Origin: Strigamia acuminata
Lineage: Eukaryota > Arthropoda > Chilopoda > Geophilomorpha > Linotaeniidae
Direction: 5' to 3'
DNA: 64,000 nt
Assembly (NCBI GenBank): GCA_949358305.1
Contig: OX442315.1
Location: 12,982,427 to 13,046,426 of the forward strand
This document shows positions 1 to 9,367 of the stretch, piece by piece. The notes under the pieces were generated by a model, which worked only from the letters and a program-made list of their open reading frames with translations, had not been told where the DNA came from and made no database searches. The position numbers were made by a program, and so were the translations under genes. The first letter of the stretch is position 1; each line of letters starts with the position of its first letter.

Positions 1-276
1 CGCTCCTTTAGAAGTATCTTTGGCAACGGCCACGAGCTGTTGCGCTTCTTCGCAACTCAAGCATATCGTGGACCATGCTCGCTTCTCACGCACTCTAAAA
101 TCCCGTTTCTCTTTGGCTGTGGCGTTGGGACCCGGCGCGGTCTCGTCGCCCGTCATGTGGTCCCACACGCCTTGCTGGGATAACAACAACTTCGCACCAA
201 TCGCCCATTGTGCATAATTTGTCCCATTTAGTTTTTTGATTGACTTATAATCGTCGCATTTCTCCTCCGACGCCAT
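1..276 (-). CDS. Ty1/copia-type Gag, N-terminal part, runs off the window
   Basis: Reading the minus strand from an ATG at 274-276, 92 codons stay open to the window edge. The protein starts MASEEK and then has the segment KLNGTNYAQWAIGAKLLLS (about residues 16-34), the typical opening of copia-type Gag proteins (DUF4219/UBN2 type), followed by a VWDHMTG stretch. Family knowledge: this Gag forms the cytoplasmic particle that packages element RNA. The rest of the element lies left of the window. Its 5' leader and LTR should lie to the right; a TATA-like TTTATAAA at 366-373 fits a promoter there. No stop or frameshift is seen in the visible part. A second, degraded copia gag piece lies at 12900-13311, but it covers a different part of the protein, so the two cannot be compared. 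Confidence 0.8.
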   Translation of the reverse strand, partial: MASEEKCDDYKSIKKLNGTNYAQWAIGAKLLLSQQGVWDHMTGDETAPGPNATAKEKRDFRVREKRAWSTICLSCEEAQQLVAVAKDTSKGA

Positions 277-1554
277 ATCTAGTCGATTCGTCGCGAAGAT
301 TACACTTTATCACTAAATAAATCGTCGCACACACCAAATGAAGCACAAAACACACTCTTTACGCTTTTATAAATGGCGTAAACCCCCAAAAGGTTTAGGC
401 GAAAAATTATACAGTCTCCCTTGGACAAATCTCACTAAGTGAGATGCAAAACTTTACGTAGTATCTCCCGAGTTCCGACCGGACTCCTAGGACCGCGGGA
501 CACTCGGTGGCCAGAGAAAGCCTACGCAAAAATACAATTCCACTACGCGACTGCGTAAAGGGTGGAAAGGATACTACAAGACCCCCAAACAAAACCTTAA
601 ACTTATTAACAATGAATTTCGACAACTTAAAACTAAATAATAGTTGGCAAGGTGAAAATCCGTTGTTTTGCGGGTTGGTTTGCGTCGCAAAAATTCCCTC
701 GTTGATCCCACGTCGTGAAATCGATGCACGTCGACTCAACGTGCTCGTCCGCACCTTCGTAGGATGTGCTCCGTGCACAAAACCTCGGGAAAATGCCAGC
801 GCGTACGTTTAACCCGCTAACTGGTCTTCTAGGTGCTCAAATAGCTGATGCCTGTGTGCAAATTTATGCCCACACAGGTCCTTACGTTGAAAATTATTCT
901 CACACGTCGTTTTTCGTCTGCTTTGACGAAAAATCCGGCCGCCGTCGAAAAATCGATTCGCACGATGACTTCCGTGTTGATTTTCAACGAAAAACGGTCC
1001 AAAAATTACGTCGTTTCGACGTATTCTTTGTTGAATCGTGATGAGAGCGTGTGTCGATCCGTACACACGATTCTCTGCTGGCTTCACGGCCGTACGCGAT
1101 GAAGTCAAAAAAAAAAATGGCGCCGCAGAAGAAAAATCTTCTTTATATCGGCAAATGTGCTTATTTCGCACGAAAAAACGACAATTCTCACACTGTTTTG
1201 TTCCAAATTCGTTGGCGAATTGCCCGCACACGTTGTCAAAGCTCGTCCGCTTTGCTAAAATCCCGAAAACGGCGATACGTCTCTGCGACGATACCGACGA
1301 AGTCGCGATGTCCGTTCCTTCACAAAAATCGCCGCCAATTCATCACAAACGGTTGGCCGCGTCGTCAACCATCCTCTGCTACCAAAAGATGAGATTGTAG
1401 GCGCCGGACATCAGGAAAATAGAGCTGAGACATGATTTAATGGGTGCGGGAACTCGCATTGCGCGACCGCCATCTTTAATCGTCACGAACCACAGTAAAA
1501 ACGACTGCTTTGAGGCTAGCCGCCCTCAAAGTATGAATACAAGCTTACAATAGA
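277..1554. other. Probable leader/LTR side of the copia element plus unassigned sequence
   Basis: No convincing gene is seen. The several ORFs of 60-140 codons overlap each other on both strands and lack domain features. On the minus strand this is where the 5' LTR of the copia element should be, with TTTATAAA at 366-373 as a possible TATA box. I could not fix LTR ends or a primer-binding site. Short perfect hairpins are present: 429-445 (7-bp stem, 3-nt loop), 851-878 (8-bp stem, 12-nt loop), 1206-1221 (6-bp stem, 4-nt loop) and 1508-1531 (8-bp stem, 8-nt loop). Confidence 0.4.
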
Positions 1555-2464
1555 ACAAATCATTGTTAGCAAGCAATGATTTGTCCTTTACATGATAAAC
1601 AATAAGGGAGGAGCAAATAAGCGATAAACAACTCAAAAGCAATGGAAAAACTAAACGAATATTGCTCATTTGAGCGGACGACGAGAAGGCACATCTTTAC
1701 AAGTAAATAAACTAGTTGCGGCACATAACAAGCAGGGTAAAAATCAGGATCAACTAGTTTAACTAAGTCACAGCAAAGTAAAGACATGCACGTTGCATTT
1801 AGCCATAAATATGCAACTAATAAATCTCAAACAGTTGGGCATATCCCAACAGCTCCTAATTGTAAGTAGTTTTCGTTAATATTCTTTGACTAAAGAATTA
1901 GAAAATTGTTCGCAACAATTGAAAATATCGGCGTCCCGATAAAAGTTAGAAATTCACGTGTTGTTATAAGCGTGAATCGGCATTAAATCACTTTGGAAGT
2001 TTAACTATTCAGTCGAATAGTTGGGTTAAATTTTAATAATGAATTATTAAATTTAAGTACGTAGGCACTAATTATTTAAATCAAGTCGCGGTCGAGGCTT
2101 GCATAAATTATTTGGCGATGAATTTTCGATGTAAGATATTTATTAGACTAAGTGTTAATTAATTAATACGAAAAGTTATCTTTGATACTCGGAAGTTGGG
2201 TTAAATAGTTTACAAAACTAAGGGGATTTTTTCTTTTGAAAAATCAACAAGTTGCGATTTTCGATGAAAATCTTTGCCGGCGAGTCCATTCTCGTGTCAT
2301 AAACACAAGGGGAATGTGACTCATTAGTGTCACGTGTTAAGGGTTATAAATAACTCGAGTTGTGTATTTTTCGTTGCGAACAATACGTTTTAATTCTTTG
2401 GACTCAAGGAATGGCTATTTAGAGTGGAATTATTTTTAATAAAATAATTTATTTGCGTCTGCAG

Positions 2465-2554
2465 ATGGGAAGCGACGACACCGTCATGAAAGCTCCAGCT
2501 CGTCCACCTCGTCTAGTGACGAGCAACGCCGTTCAGCGGAACGTGCTTACATGA
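2465..2554 (+). CDS. Short upstream ORF whose stop overlaps the next start (ATGA)
   Basis: A 29-codon reading frame starts at ATG 2465 and ends with TGA at 2552-2554. That stop overlaps the ATG of the 467-codon ORF at 2551 as ATGA. Overlapping stop-start tetranucleotides are known to support termination-reinitiation in some non-LTR retrotransposons. Whether that happens here is inference. The ATG directly follows TCTGCAG, which also looks like a 3' splice site, so this could instead be the 5' edge of an exon read in the frame of the larger ORF. No domain is recognisable in so short a peptide. Confidence 0.3.
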   Translation: MGSDDTVMKAPARPPRLVTSNAVQRNVLT

Positions 2555-3954
2555 GGGCCCAACCGATACCGACGGCGCCCGCCTCGATGTACGCCCTGAC
2601 GCCGCTGCAACTCGCAACGCTTAATTGGCTCAGTGTCCATCCGGACGGATTTCCGCTCGACTTAAACGCGATGATGCAGGCCCCGTCCACTTCTGCGCAG
2701 CCAACTGTTTATGAGTCGGCGCAATTGGCCCCGTTGGCCCAGGTAGCATTTCCGCCTGCGAACGTTATCAACGTCCCGTTGGCCCCGCATTCGCCAGAAT
2801 TTCGGCCGCCAACTGCAAGCGTGGCACCCACCGTCGCCAACACGTCGAATGCGGCTGCACCGACTGTGACGGGACAATCAGCGTCTGTTACGCATCTTCC
2901 TGCTGGTGCTGAGTCTTCTGCATCAGAATACGGATGGAATGAGCCGCCGCCGGGCGCTTTGCGTTTTTCGGAGCCTGTTTCTCGCAACCGCGAGTACCGA
3001 GCGGCCAATAAGGCACGAAAGAAGGACGAGAAGGCCCGCCTGCGCAAGGAGCAGTGCGAACGAGACATGGCAGCCGGAATACCTCACGATAACATCGTGA
3101 CGGACCAGGCAACAGAGACGATCTGCCCATTTTGCGTCGGCTGTGGGTGGTGCTGCGGTGCATCCGCAGGTTCTTCTTTAATGCGTTGTCCAAACTGCCG
3201 TGGAAGGAAAACGCGACCGCGTTCGGAGCCGTGGCGCAAGGAGGTTCAACCCCACGTGGTGAAAGGCATTAAGCCGAACGAGAAGCGATGTTGGGCTCAC
3301 TGCCCCAAGTGCCGATTGTTTCTAAACAGCCGCGGCGAGGCTGTGTACATCGACCCGCGTTTCCTCACCTGGACCCGTGCTGAAGCCAACGCCGGCGTAA
3401 GAGTCGAACTCCTTCGACAATCGCCACCACTGTCCGAGGACTCCGAAGTTTCTACTGAAACTGTCCAGGCCACTGAAAGCGTTGGAAGCGAGGTGCAAGA
3501 AGAATTCGTTCGACCAAGAACGATGTCGCGTGGTCGAGGCTGCCTCACGCTCGACCGAGCCAAGGAAATTGCCAAGGTTCAGCGAACCAATATCTTGGCA
3601 CGAGGGCGAGCTCGTAAGCTTCAACAGGCTGTAGAAGCGTCGTCTAAACCCGTGGAGGATCCTCCAGCGGTCGTAATCGACGTGTCGAGCGCTCCTATCG
3701 CACCTAAGTCTGAAACTTCGGACGAGGCACAGTTCGAGGACGCTGAAGAACTACCTTCAGTCGTCGATTTCGTGGCCGAGCTTTTCGACGACATGCCGTT
3801 TCCGCCGCCGAGCCCGGACGAAATGGAAGCTTCCGTAGAAGCTGTGTTTTCTGCCGCTTCGACTGAAGCGACTGAAGAGTCCGATCTCCTGACTTCCACT
3901 GAAGTCGAGAAGAAGGAAGAGAAAGATTCGACTGATGTCGAAAAGAAGGAATAG
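2551..3954 (+). CDS. Cysteine-cluster protein of unknown function, likely retroelement-derived
   Basis: A 467-codon ORF, GC-rich compared with its AT-rich flanks. The N-terminal third is rich in Ala, Pro and Thr. Around residues 140-165 there is a basic, charged segment. Two cysteine clusters follow: one near 190-215 (CPFCVGCGWCC, then CPNC about 15 residues later) and one near 245-255 (RCWAHCPKC), both plausible zinc-binding ribbons. The C-terminal 150 residues are acidic and rich in Ser, Thr and Glu, ending in EKKE repeats. The frame is also open upstream to about 2450, across a splice-acceptor-like TCTGCAG at 2458-2464, so a longer spliced product is possible. Hairpins with 3-4 nt loops occur inside the coding region (3084-3100, 3447-3462, 3828-3843, 3855-3870, 3891-3906). 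I do not recognise the family. The CPxCVG...CW pattern is also seen in the accessory ORF of the gypsy element near 51800. Confidence 0.5.
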   Translation: MRAQPIPTAPASMYALTPLQLATLNWLSVHPDGFPLDLNAMMQAPSTSAQPTVYESAQLAPLAQVAFPPANVINVPLAPHSPEFRPPTASVAPTVANTSNAAAPTVTGQSASVTHLPAGAESSASEYGWNEPPPGALRFSEPVSRNREYRAANKARKKDEKARLRKEQCERDMAAGIPHDNIVTDQATETICPFCVGCGWCCGASAGSSLMRCPNCRGRKTRPRSEPWRKEVQPHVVKGIKPNEKRCWAHCPKCRLFLNSRGEAVYIDPRFLTWTRAEANAGVRVELLRQSPPLSEDSEVSTETVQATESVGSEVQEEFVRPRTMSRGRGCLTLDRAKEIAKVQRTNILARGRARKLQQAVEASSKPVEDPPAVVIDVSSAPIAPKSETSDEAQFEDAEELPSVVDFVAELFDDMPFPPPSPDEMEASVEAVFSAASTEATEESDLLTSTEVEKKEEKDSTDVEKKE

Positions 3955-5050
3955 AAGGGACAAATTAACATTCGTTATTTTCCGAGTGGATATTTTTTGA
4001 CTAAAAAATACTCCAAGTGTTTGTTGTGTTATTTGAAATTACTTAAGAAATATTCTCATGAGTGTTGTGTTTGTTTGGTTTCAAGATCTTGAACTAATTA
4101 TTTTAAATATTCATAAGAATATGGTTTGATTTAAAATTGGATTCAATTTAATTTGTTTTGTTTTTCGAATTCAATTTGAATGTTTATTTGAACTAATCAT
4201 ATTAATATATGTTTGTTTGATTTATTTACGAATTTCATAATTATTTGTGGAAATTGTGTTTATTTTGCTTTGATCGAAGTATTGAAGAATTTCAAGTTGA
4301 AATTCAATAATTTTTATGACAACCGTAATAAAAATTAGTAGTTTAGATTTTCGATAAATAAAGTTTTGCATAAATTTATTTTTATTGATTATCTTGTTGA
4401 TTAATAAGCTATGAATAAGTTTATTTGACGGAGAAATAAAATTTCTATAGAAATTTGTATTTTCTCGAACATGTATCCATGTTCGGACGAGTTCATTTCC
4501 GTCGCTTAGCAACCGGGAGTTGCGCTGTACAGAGAAGCCGATTAGTCTAATCGGGTGACGAAGTTTCTGAAAGAAATAACGTGATTAAGTTAATAAAATA
4601 CTTACCAAGTGGATTAATTCGATAGAATTAGGTGAACATTCTTATCCATTAAGAATGACAATCGAGAGTTAGTAAACTCTATGCTTGTCACCGGGGGATG
4701 TGTGATGATTACAAATCAGTATTTATCAATGTTCACAACAGATGGCGCTGTTTACCAAACGCGCGTAATTCAAACTCGATGAAACTAGAAACTTAATAAA
4801 TTATTACTTGGACACGGTGAATAAAATATAACTATTTTATTCGATATAAACTAAGTATTATTTACTTGACAAAGTTGGTTCTATTGAATCAATATCCACA
4901 TTACTTACCTGTCGAAGGGAACCAATCGGACCCTTCCGGACCCCAACTGGGCCCATCTGGACATAGTCATATATTAGGTCCGGACTAGTGACCCACGAAT
5001 CCGCCGATTCGTACGCTGATTGGCTGTCGCCAATCTAGTAGTTCTACAGA
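3955..5050. other. AT-rich non-coding stretch, hairpin-rich
   Basis: No gene is seen. The sequence is AT-rich and made largely of consecutive short hairpins, listed with the tract at 1555-6097. Between 4439 and 4680 at least six perfect hairpins follow each other, and three more lie between 4995 and 5054 with gaps of 5 and 3 nt. A gene-like GC content and codon pattern are absent. Confidence 0.6.
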
Positions 5051-5052
5051 AC

Positions 5053-5060
5053 TATATAAG
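5053..5060 (+). promoter_or_regulatory. TATA-box candidate in LTR-like sequence
   Basis: TATATAAG stands just downstream of three closely packed hairpins and upstream of a GC-richer stretch. This order would suit the U3/R border of an LTR or the promoter of a non-coding element. There is no transcript evidence. Confidence 0.35.
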
Positions 5061-5469
5061 CTCCAGTTTCTCACCCACTAACCCCCTGGCTTGATAACTG
5101 AACTTGTATATTGTCTGTAGTTGAATTGTTATCGTTTGATTTCATTATTCTCTATCGACACATCAGGCCACCTCAGCTCTCCACAGTTAGTATTCATTAC
5201 TATTTTGTTATTGCTGTTGTAGGGCTATTTCGGGAAGGCTAACTCCGGTAATAGACATGCATTCGCATGAAATGGCCCCGTAACGTTAGCCAGCTGTTCT
5301 ACGGGACAGTAGGACTTCGTACGGTGGCTTAATATAACGGTCGTATACAGTACGACCTTGCTAAATGAAAGTAGGTCCCTCAGCTAACTGGCCACAGTCC
5401 GCCGCAGGATGGTTGTTGTAAACAACCCACGCAGGTTCCCGTCTTTCTACGATTGGTCCTTCCGCTCGT

Positions 5470-5990
5470 TAAAAGTCGGTAAAGGCCTAATGTACAGGTA
5501 ACACGCCGGGTTGGTAGCCCGTGAGTAATATCTAAAGATGTTGCGATAAAATAACTACCTGGATAATGGTAATCCAACGGCAGTGGCCAAATAATATTTT
5601 ACCCGGTGCTCGATCTGCTGATCCCGTCATCGTAAGGCATGCTGGCGGATGGAGGAGTCAAATCCTCCCGCGATGGTTCTCTCGACCGTCGTGACGGTCC
5701 CCGCCCCATCGTACCCTCCGGGTTAGTAACCCGTGAACAGGAGTTGAACAACACTGTGCTAAACAAATTACTCGGGCATTGGTAATCCTGTATTGGCAAT
5801 ATCTTTCAAACCCGGTAAGTCCATAGAAATGTTTACCTGGTGGTTGGTACCACCGATAGCGAGTTAAAGCACATAATTAAATACTCGGCGCCTGATCACG
5901 AGATCTTGTCGTCGTAAGGCATGCTGGCGGATGGAGTCTCAACAACTCCCGCGACGTTCTCTCAATTGTCGTGACGGTCCCCGCCCAATT
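5470..5990 (+). repeat. Two diverged tandem units with recurring TNGTA-loop hairpins
   Basis: A conserved block (GTAAGGCATGCTGGCGGATGGA and its surroundings) occurs at 5626-5705 and again at 5908-5986, followed both times by GTGACGGTCCCCGCCC. In each unit this block holds stems whose sequence differs but whose pairing is kept: GGAGGA/TCCTCC in the first and GGAGT/ACTCC in the second. Around the blocks, small hairpins with related loops recur: 5507-5521 (loop TTGGTAG), 5560-5576 (loop AATGGTA), 5719-5733 (loop TTAGTAA) and near 5835-5855 (loop TTGGTA). This suggests a structured RNA or protein-binding hairpins. Confidence 0.5.
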
Positions 5991-6497
5991 AATATTTATA
6001 CAATAATTCATTTGTTGTATTCCACTAATCACTTTGTATTTATTTGACCTGGAATATTCTACAGAATATTCCTTTCCATACGAAGGACTCTTCGTATTAT
6101 TAGATATTCGAGCTGCGGATCAAATACGTCTCCGTAGCGATATTTGTGACGATGCCGCAAGTCAGCCGTATCCCTCTGGCTTCGCCCGGATCCTCAACCA
6201 GTTGATGCCGCCTGTTTACACGCGTCAGAACCCATCTTTGTTATCATTAATATTTAGTAATAAATATGTTATGTCACACTAAGGAAACTGTAAGTTATTT
6301 CTGCTCAGTCATGAGTTCTTATTTTTACACAGACTTCTGTAAGCTTATCTCGGTTAGGTTGTTGCTACTCCTAGCAACGTCTTGTTTAAACCGATTATTT
6401 ATCTATCTTAAATGGCTATTAAGTCAGCCAAAAGTAGAATCGTCACAGTGGTTTTTGGGATTTGAGTTGGATTTTACGAGAATCATACAGACTGTAT
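5991..6497. other. Intergenic, no gene recognised
   Basis: Short ORFs (6034-6282 and 6266-6742 on the plus strand) have no recognisable features and the second runs into a MITE, so I do not call them. Two strong hairpins sit at 6051-6072 and 6078-6097, the right end of the hairpin tract. Confidence 0.4.
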
Positions 6498-6675
6498 CAG
6501 GGCCGGTGCACATATTTCCACCTGAGGCGAGCAAGGCATATGCTGCAATTTTGAACGGTAAAACATTTTTTTTCCTGGATGGAAAGAAATCGGATTATGC
6601 GCCCAAAGACGCCACCCCTGAAAATATGCCACCTGAGGCGATCGCCTCACCGCCTCACCCTTTGCACCGGCCCTG
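6498..6675. mobile_element. hAT-like MITE, 178 bp
   Basis: The element begins CAGGGCCGGTGCA and ends TGCACCGGCCCTG, with imperfect inverted repeats further in. The flanks show TGTAT on both sides (6493-6497 and 6676-6680). A paralogous sequence without the insertion is visible near 43276 (ACTGTATGTAGCTC), which confirms the borders. Termini starting CAGGG resemble hAT elements, although an 8-bp target duplication, usual for hAT, is not seen. There is no transposase, so it is non-autonomous. Confidence 0.7.
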
Positions 6676-6680
6676 TGTAT

Positions 6681-7040
6681 GTAGCTCAATTAGCGGATCA
6701 CGCAAGACAACACAAACCATAAACCAGCATTTGCACGAATAACTGGGAAATTAATGTAGTCGACTGTCAATATTGTTTCAATTTGAAGTCGTTCAGTGTC
6801 TAACCGTACGTTGAATAGGACGTTCGACAAGAACTGTTTTAATGATAAGAAATTGCAGTTGCAGGTAGATACAATAAGTTATACCATTGCACAGCATGAC
6901 ATACAGTAAATAACACATTTGAACAAACAAATCACTGAGAAAAACATGTGGTGAAAATCATTTTTGACTTTTGGTTAATTTGCAAAATAAAACACTCCAT
7001 TTATTCGATCCTGGTTACACGTCAGACATGCTTGACAACT
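6681..7040 (+). repeat. Segmental duplication block, copy 1 (upstream of IR-1)
   Basis: The segment starting GTAGCTCAATTAGCGGATCACG and ending in a run with AAAATAAAACACTC recurs upstream of IR-3 (33007-33320) and IR-4 (43278-43510), with scattered substitutions. The copies keep the same order relative to the receptor genes, which shows that the genes were multiplied by block duplication. Confidence 0.75.
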
Positions 7041-7492
7041 GTGAAATTTCATTTTGATTTCAATTTATATTTCTGTTGTTAATGTGATTTGTTTAAGGTG
7101 TTGTTTTTATTTGATTGATTCCTTTGGTCACCACTGAGTGACTCCCTTTTCTGCATTCCCGAACGTTGACCCTTGACCCGAAACCCCCTTTTTTCTTAGA
7201 ACTAATTATCTTAAAAACCCTGGTTCTTTTTTACTGTGAAATAAAAGTTTTACATCCTTAAGACGTGTTTTATTTTGCTCCCGATGAATTTCAACAAACT
7301 TATGAACTGACTTTGACAAAATCCGATTCCGACTTCGAAAAGTTTACTCGTACATCGCGTGAGTGTTTTTCCTTGCTGGAAATTTACAACAACCAACAAC
7401 ACCCAGTGCAGTCGTTACAGATAGGCGCGACGACACCGTTCAAAACCTATTATTCTACTTACCTTGGTTCAAAACTTATTACTAATCGCAAC
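7041..7492. other. Upstream region of IR-1, unassigned
   Basis: An 80-codon ORF (7265-7507) runs into the hAT element and is not recognisable. Around 7395-7430 there is a stretch (CACCCAGTGCAGTCG) shared with the IR-3 upstream region at about 33364, so this belongs to the duplicated block. Nothing else is identified. Confidence 0.4.
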
Positions 7493-9007
7493 CAGGGGCG
7501 GATCTAGCATAGCGCTAATGGGGCTTGAGCCCCGGGCCCCCAAATTCTAAGGGGCCCCCCACTGGAAAAAAAATTAGATTTACTCACTTGTAAAGAATTG
7601 TAAATATATAGGTAGATGGATTTTACAAGTTTGTAAATTAGATTTACAAACAATTGAAAATAAGTCTTTTCCAAACATATTTACAATCTGGAAAGAGACC
7701 ATTTCCGGGACTTTTTTTACAATAACTTTACAAACATTTTCAATTGTGTAATTATGAAATTTCATAATATATTTCCAATGTATTTCCCATGTATTTCCAA
7801 TGTATTTTCAACATATTTCCAATATAAAAAATTTACTACCCTCCATTTTGAAAAATTTAAATATACTAACTCAATTTTTTTTTTTTTTAGTTAAGCTGTT
7901 TGATTTTTTTTCAATTACCATTCAACAATTAGTTTTCATTAATTTCATCACTAAACTCTATTCCAAAAAGTATTACAAATACTCCCATTGGTTGGGAGAT
8001 TCACAGTTCAGTTGTGTCTTGAATATGATGCTGTTTTCAGATTCCAGTAGACTTGTGCGAAGATTTTTTAAAGTGTCTCAACCAACCAACCAATGGGAGT
8101 ATTTGTAATACTTTTTGGAATAGAGTTTATTTAGATGTTTTATTGACAGTTTTATTCAAATTTATTTATCTTAAAGTTTTCTTTTTTCTTACCATGACCT
8201 CTGTCAGAATTGAACCTGGTACCCTTTGTTCCAAAGACCACTGCTCTGTCCACTAGGCTACTGTAGTATGACTTGTAATAGTTTATGCATAACTTCCTAT
8301 ATATAGTAACTTCTTTGTTAAATAATCTATTTGAGATTGATTGTATTAAAAATACAATCAATCTCACATTGATTATTTGTAGAGGAATCGGATTGTTTCA
8401 TCGACACGTATTTTTCCGTCCCTGCGCCCTGATTGGCCCGATTTTGTATTGTCCATGTCGGTTCGAAATTGGACCGTTTTATACATTATTTTCTCTTCTG
8501 AGTTCAAATTTGACACAATTTTATTGTTCCTGACAGTATTTTACCTTGTTCTTGTTACTTTTCAGATATTTGAATGTTACATTTAAATTTCAAGTATTTT
8601 CTTGCTTTTACATTATGTTTACAATCATTGTGCAATGAAGTTTACAACACATTTCCATCTAAAAGAAAATTGATTGGAAACATAACATTTCAAACAAAAG
8701 ATTTACAACTAATTGAAAATGAGTTTTCATCTCTAGGAATTACTACACATTTTCAGAAGTTTGGAAATATATAAATATTTCCAACACATTTCCAACAAAT
8801 TTCCACATCATAGTAAATTCAACTTTTCCATATAAATTTTCAACTTGGAAATGTTTGAAAATATGCTTTTTTTTCCAGTGCAAGGCACAGGCGAATGTGG
8901 TCGCTAAAAAAAGGAAATAAGAAGAAAGGTCGCTATTAAAAATTTCGAGAAAGGGGCCCCGAAATAACCTCAAGCCCCGGGCCCCCGAAAAGCTAGATCC
9001 GCCCCTG
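7493..9007. mobile_element. hAT-superfamily non-autonomous element, 1515 bp
   Basis: Inverted termini CAGGGGCGGATCTAGC and GCTAGATCCGCCCCTG are followed inward by a second inverted pair around GGCTTGAGCCCCGGGCCCCC. The element is flanked by an exact 8-bp target duplication ATCGCAAC at 7485-7492 and 9008-9015. Eight-bp duplications and CAGGGGCGGATC-type ends are hAT hallmarks. No transposase ORF is present inside. The interior is AT-rich, carries the inverted words around CAACCAATGGGAGTATTTG (7975-8115) and a tRNA-derived fragment. Confidence 0.88.
8191..8262 (-). ncRNA. tRNA-derived (SINE-like) fragment inside the hAT element
   Basis: On the minus strand an A-box-like TAGCCTAGTGG (8250-8260) is followed about 45 nt later by a B-box-like GGTTCAATTC (8207-8216), the internal RNA polymerase III promoter layout of tRNA genes. 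The cloverleaf is imperfect and no CCA or clear anticodon stem is convincing, so a tRNA-derived SINE piece is more likely than a functional tRNA. Confidence 0.5.
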
Positions 9008-9025
9008 ATCGCAACAATCTCAATT

Positions 9026-9253
9026 ATGATTTCTATTCCAACTTACACAATCACAAAACAAAACGTTTATAAAATGATGAAATATTGTAGTACAAATAAA
9101 ACCATTGTTGTGGTTAAATTTGAATTTATGACAATGTTATATTCTGCATGCAAGCTTACAGCATTCACTTTTGCGGTTTTAAAACAACCACTTCATAATT
9201 ATTTTAACCAATTAGATATAACTACATTTTTTAAGTTTATGAATGAAAAATAA
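9026..9253 (+). CDS. Short ORF conserved between two duplicated blocks, unknown
   Basis: The 75-codon frame has a counterpart upstream of IR-3 (33433-33621). Shared are the strings VVVKFEFMTML, AFTFAVLKQPLHNYFNQL and FFKFMN.K, the same stop, and an AATAAA straight after it. Conservation of frame may only reflect recent duplication. It might be the last exon of a gene or an untranslated part of the block. No family is recognised. Confidence 0.3.
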   Translation: MISIPTYTITKQNVYKMMKYCSTNKTIVVVKFEFMTMLYSACKLTAFTFAVLKQPLHNYFNQLDITTFFKFMNEK

Positions 9254-9367
9254 ATTTATTTTTTAATTTTCCAATTTATTTCAAATTTATCGTGATGATA
9301 CTGTAAATGAAGAGTAAACTCATAAGCAACAACAATGATTGTAAATTATCGTGTTGGCGTCAGATTA

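Larger units (their letters stand above)
1555..6097. repeat. Tract densely packed with short perfect hairpins
   Basis: Reading by eye finds at least 28 perfect inverted repeats with 6-11 bp stems and mostly 3-5 nt loops. Examples: 1555-1584 (11 bp), 1881-1898 (7 bp, loop GACT), 1904-1920, 1926-1941, 2003-2022 (8 bp, loop AGTC), 2032-2051, 2225-2245, 2256-2272, 3991-4010 (8 bp, loop GACT), 4287-4305, 4439-4456, 4466-4485 (8 bp, loop TATC), 4538-4554, 4615-4630, 4637-4657, 4665-4680, 4819-4842 (10 bp, loop TAAC), 4995-5012, 5018-5035, 5039-5054, 6051-6072 (9 bp, loop TACA) and 6078-6097 (8 bp, loop GACT). Neighbouring hairpins are often 3-10 nt apart. The tract contains one ORF and is probably part of a retroelement, but I found no LTR pair for it. 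Confidence 0.7.

Noticed and set aside
407-1400. Overlapping ORFs of 73-140 codons on both strands
   Set aside because: No domain or consistent coding composition, and they contradict each other in frame and strand; the region is more likely leader/LTR.
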